From assembly GCA_964557845.1 (NCBI GenBank), contig CAZLBV010000153.1, positions 1 through 8,267 of the forward strand: a stretch of 8,267 nt of DNA, given 5' to 3'. The notes beneath the pieces were generated by a model, which saw nothing but the letters and a program-made list of their open reading frames with translations, was not told the origin of the DNA and made no database searches. Positions 6,185 to 8,267 of this stretch are shown here, in pieces. How positions within the stretch are numbered: position 1 is the stretch's first letter; each line of letters begins with the position of its first letter. A program made the translations under genes and the position numbers. The DNA comes from CAZLBV01 sp964557845. Lineage in GTDB: Bacteria > Acidobacteriota > Aminicenantia > Aminicenantales > Aminicenantaceae.

Positions 6185-6709
6185 ATGAAGCACAAAACAA
6201 AAATTGCATTCATTTTTACATTAATCTGTTTTTTATCTTTAAGCCTATTTTCTCAACAGCAGGAAACAGTTGAACCGATAAACTGGAGAGAACTTGTTCC
6301 TTTTTTGAAAGACCTGCCGGATTGGGAAGCCGTAGATGAAGCCACTGGTCAGACCATGTCTATGGGAATGTATTCTGCAACCAACGTAGAAAGAGAGTAT
6401 ACATCAGGAGATAAGGTTCTCACCATACATATAATCGATGGCGCTCTATCCCAAATGGCATATGCGGGGTTCAATATGATGAGGCAGTTTGAGGTGGATA
6501 CTTCGGATGAATATGTGAAAAAAGTGGAGATAAAAGGATATCCTGGGGTTGAACGCTATGAATATGAATATAAAAATGCGTCTGTGATGCTTTTGGTGGC
6601 GGAAAGATTTTTGATCGAAATAGAGATCACAGAAACTGACAATACCGATGAGGCTAAAGTAGTCGCCGAGGCTTTGGATCTAGATGGGTTGGCCGGCCTT
6701 GTAAAATAA
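6185..6709 (+). CDS. Small exported protein of unknown function
   Basis: A 174-residue protein that I cannot assign to a named family. Residues 1-22 form a clear signal peptide: basic MKHKTK, then a hydrophobic run ending LSLFS, followed by QQQ. Cys15 has no lipobox, so a soluble periplasmic or secreted protein is likely. The mature part is small, acidic and compact, with NWRELVPFLKDLPDWEA (start at about 32), alternating beta-like stretches VLTIHIIDG (76-84) and VMLLVAERFLIEIEIT (131-146), and a helical C-terminus with AKVVAEALDLDGLAGL. It has no cysteines after the signal, no metal-binding pattern and no obvious catalytic motif. It sits between the divergent S46 gene and the S9B gene, 111 bp upstream of the latter on the same strand, so a role near peptide breakdown is possible but unproven. 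It has its own candidate promoter and a good ribosome binding site. Confidence 0.8.
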   Translation: MKHKTKIAFIFTLICFLSLSLFSQQQETVEPINWRELVPFLKDLPDWEAVDEATGQTMSMGMYSATNVEREYTSGDKVLTIHIIDGALSQMAYAGFNMMRQFEVDTSDEYVKKVEIKGYPGVERYEYEYKNASVMLLVAERFLIEIEITETDNTDEAKVVAEALDLDGLAGLVK

Positions 6710-6820
6710 CATTACTGAATTATTGTAAGGAAACCATTCACATATACAGTTTTCAATATTAGTGGATATTTGCATATGAATAGTCCAGGAAGCGTTGTTT
6801 TTAGGGGATAGGAGGGAAGG
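6710..6820 (+). other. Intergenic gap between the exported protein and the S9B peptidase
   Basis: This 111-bp gap has no supported gene and no clear intrinsic terminator. An interrupted inverted repeat, GGATATT (6764-6770) against AATAGTCC (6779-6786), surrounds TGCATATG, with one unpaired G. I found no convincing promoter pair. The two flanking genes may share a transcript, or the S9B promoter is non-consensus. Confidence 0.35.
6810..6815 (+). promoter_or_regulatory. Ribosome binding site of the S9B peptidase
   Basis: AGGAGG, 5 nt before the ATG at 6821. This is the best Shine-Dalgarno match in the window and supports the chosen start, which also places a signal peptide at the N-terminus. 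Confidence 0.7.
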
Positions 6821-8267
6821 ATGAACGTAACAAAAAAAAGTTTACTATTATTTATTGTTATCCTTTTTCTGAACTCACAATCTATATTATTCGGCCAAGG
6901 CCAATTACAGGATTATCAGCGGGCAGAAAAGTTACTTCCCCAAAATGTGGAGAAATTAGTCTTCAACTTCCGTGTAGATCCTCAATGGATAAAAGGTTCC
7001 GGAGCTTCCTTTTGGTACCGGGTCCAACGAAGGGAAGGCAAGGTTTTTATGCGGGTGGATCCAGATGAAAAACGGCAGTTCCCTGCATTTGATCATTTCA
7101 GATTAGCAGAATCTTTGTCCAAGATACTGGAAAGAGAGATTAAATCTAACGATCTGCCGTTTGACCGATTTAAATTTGAAGATAAAAACAGATCCATTGT
7201 CTTTACTGTCGATAAAAATGAATGGATCTGTGACTTAAAAACCTATACCTGTACAAAATACCCAGAGGATAAATTACAAGATCCAAATGAATCAAAGTCT
7301 CCCGATGGAAAATGGATCGCTTTGGTGCGCAATAATAATCTTTTTATACGTGAGGCAGCCACCGGGGAAGAATATCCACTTAGTACCGATGGTAGAGAAC
7401 AATATGACTATGCTACCAATTTATCCTGGTACCGGCTTGTGAATATATCCGCTCCAAAGGAAGAAACACCTCATATCTATGTTAACTGGTCGCAGGATAG
7501 CAAAATGATCGTCACTCAAAGGCTGGACCGACGAAAAGCCAAAAACCTGTATCTATTTAAATCAACGCCTGAAGAAGGATATAGGGCAGATGTTTATTCC
7601 TATGAAAGAGCGCTTCCTGGTGATCAAGAACTGGCGATGATCGAGTATGTGCTCTTTGACGTGTCAAACAAAAAACAGATTCCGGTATATCTTCCTCCTT
7701 ATGAAGCCTTTCTTTCGCAGGGGCTTCCGGAATGGTCAAAAGATGGGAAGCGGCTTTTTTTACAGAGGATGCATCGTGGATACCAAAAATTTGAACTCAT
7801 TGAAATAGAACCCAACTCCGGAAATATACGCACTATTCTTAGAGAAGAATCGAAAACGAATGTTGATCCGGGGATGTTGGAGATAAAATTTATTGATGGA
7901 GGAGAGGAGATACTATTAACTTCAGAGAGGGATGGATGGAATCATCTCTATCTATTCGATGGTCGTTCCGGAGAATTAAAAAGGCAGCTTACTGAGGGTG
8001 ACTATGTTGTACTCAATATTTTTCATATAGATGAAGAATTAAGAAAAGTTTATTTCACTGCAGGTGGTCGTGAACCAGGGAGAGATCCCTATTTACGGCA
8101 TGTGTATAGTGTTAAGCTCGATGGTTCCAATCTGAAGCTGCTTACTCCAGAAAATGCCGAGCACGAAGTATCATTTTCACCTGATGGACTTTATTTTGTA
8201 GACAATCTTTCCAAAGTAGATCTGCCGCCCCGGTCAGTACTTCGCGATGCTAAGAGCGGCGATATTG
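6821..8267 (+). CDS. DPP IV-like S9B serine peptidase, N-terminal part (runs off window)
   Basis: The frame is open from the ATG to the window end: 482 codons plus one base, without a stop. The residues seen are a signal peptide (1-26, hydrophobic LLLFIVILFL, likely cleaved near FGQ) and most of the DPP IV N-terminal beta-propeller. Strong family marks are DYQRAEKLLPQN (31-42), SPDGKWIALVRNNNLF (160-175), TSERDGWNHLYLFDG (367-381), LTEGDYVV (390-397), YFTAGGREPGRDPY (411-424), LLTPENAEHEVSFSPDG (440-456) and LPPRSVLRD (468-476). The alpha/beta-hydrolase domain with the Ser-Asp-His triad should follow outside. DPP IV proper anchors the substrate amine with a Glu pair in a WVYEEE-like context. 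Here only Glu214-Glu215 lies near the right place, 8 residues before Trp223 of NWSQDSK. Dipeptidyl versus other exopeptidase specificity is therefore open. It is probably an envelope peptidase acting alongside the nearby DPP7-type enzyme. Confidence 0.9.
   Translation, partial: MNVTKKSLLLFIVILFLNSQSILFGQGQLQDYQRAEKLLPQNVEKLVFNFRVDPQWIKGSGASFWYRVQRREGKVFMRVDPDEKRQFPAFDHFRLAESLSKILEREIKSNDLPFDRFKFEDKNRSIVFTVDKNEWICDLKTYTCTKYPEDKLQDPNESKSPDGKWIALVRNNNLFIREAATGEEYPLSTDGREQYDYATNLSWYRLVNISAPKEETPHIYVNWSQDSKMIVTQRLDRRKAKNLYLFKSTPEEGYRADVYSYERALPGDQELAMIEYVLFDVSNKKQIPVYLPPYEAFLSQGLPEWSKDGKRLFLQRMHRGYQKFELIEIEPNSGNIRTILREESKTNVDPGMLEIKFIDGGEEILLTSERDGWNHLYLFDGRSGELKRQLTEGDYVVLNIFHIDEELRKVYFTAGGREPGRDPYLRHVYSVKLDGSNLKLLTPENAEHEVSFSPDGLYFVDNLSKVDLPPRSVLRDAKSGDI

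Noticed and set aside
6710..6820. Terminator or separate promoter between the 174-residue gene and the S9B gene
   Set aside because: Only an interrupted stem without a T-tract and poor -35/-10 matches were found; not enough to call either.
7557..7739. Minus-strand 60-residue open frame
   Set aside because: It lies inside the DPP IV-like propeller coding sequence and has no ribosome binding site or family match.
1..8267. tRNA, rRNA, CRISPR repeats, insertion sequences, riboswitches, attachment sites
   Set aside because: Reading both strands showed no repeated spacer structure, no transposase, no cloverleaf-like stretch and no conserved riboswitch pattern; the gaps are too short for most of these.

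Overview
The window looks like ordinary bacterial chromosome: six protein-coding genes fill nearly all of it, GC is moderate (about 40% by eye), gaps are short, and no tRNA, rRNA, CRISPR array, phage or transposon signature is visible. Four of the six products begin with an export signal. In two of them the likely mature end starts at or near glutamine (LFS-QQQ, LFGQ-GQ), a style I associate with the Bacteroidota/FCB group and some Acidobacteriota/Aminicenantes-like lineages. A family S46 dipeptidyl peptidase and the S9B/DPP IV-type propeller also fit those lineages. Purine-rich Shine-Dalgarno sites precede four of the six genes, which argues against a typical Bacteroidota genome. The phylum is therefore an inference, not a firm call.

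Layout. Positions 30-1469 (minus) encode an atypical short-chain dehydrogenase fused to DUF2867. It is divergent from a class II CPD photolyase (1581-2954, plus) across a 111-bp AT-rich gap that holds two small palindromes. The photolyase converges, with a gap of only 23 bp, on a minus-strand pair: an exported S46 peptidase of DPP7 type (3913-6006) followed 50 bp downstream by an exported endonuclease/exonuclease/phosphatase-fold hydrolase (2978-3862). The S46 gene is divergent, across 178 bp with a candidate promoter on each strand, from a small exported protein of unknown function (6185-6709, plus). That gene is followed on the same strand by the first 482 codons of a DPP IV-like S9B peptidase (6821 to the window end), whose alpha/beta-hydrolase catalytic domain lies outside.

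Function. Two themes are visible. The first is light and DNA repair: photolyase plus the SDR-DUF2867 protein, a pairing I recall from light-responsive gene clusters. The second is extracytoplasmic breakdown of macromolecules: DPP7-type peptidase, DPP IV-like peptidase and an EEP hydrolase, which together would suit an organism living on peptides and cell debris. The 174-residue exported protein sits among the peptidases and its role is open.

I see no clear new defence, mobile or RNA system. The points most worth a second look are the Asn-to-Ser change at the end of the photolyase signature, the unclear amino-terminus-binding glutamate pair in the S9B propeller, the unknown exported protein, and the palindromes in the two divergent intergenic regions.
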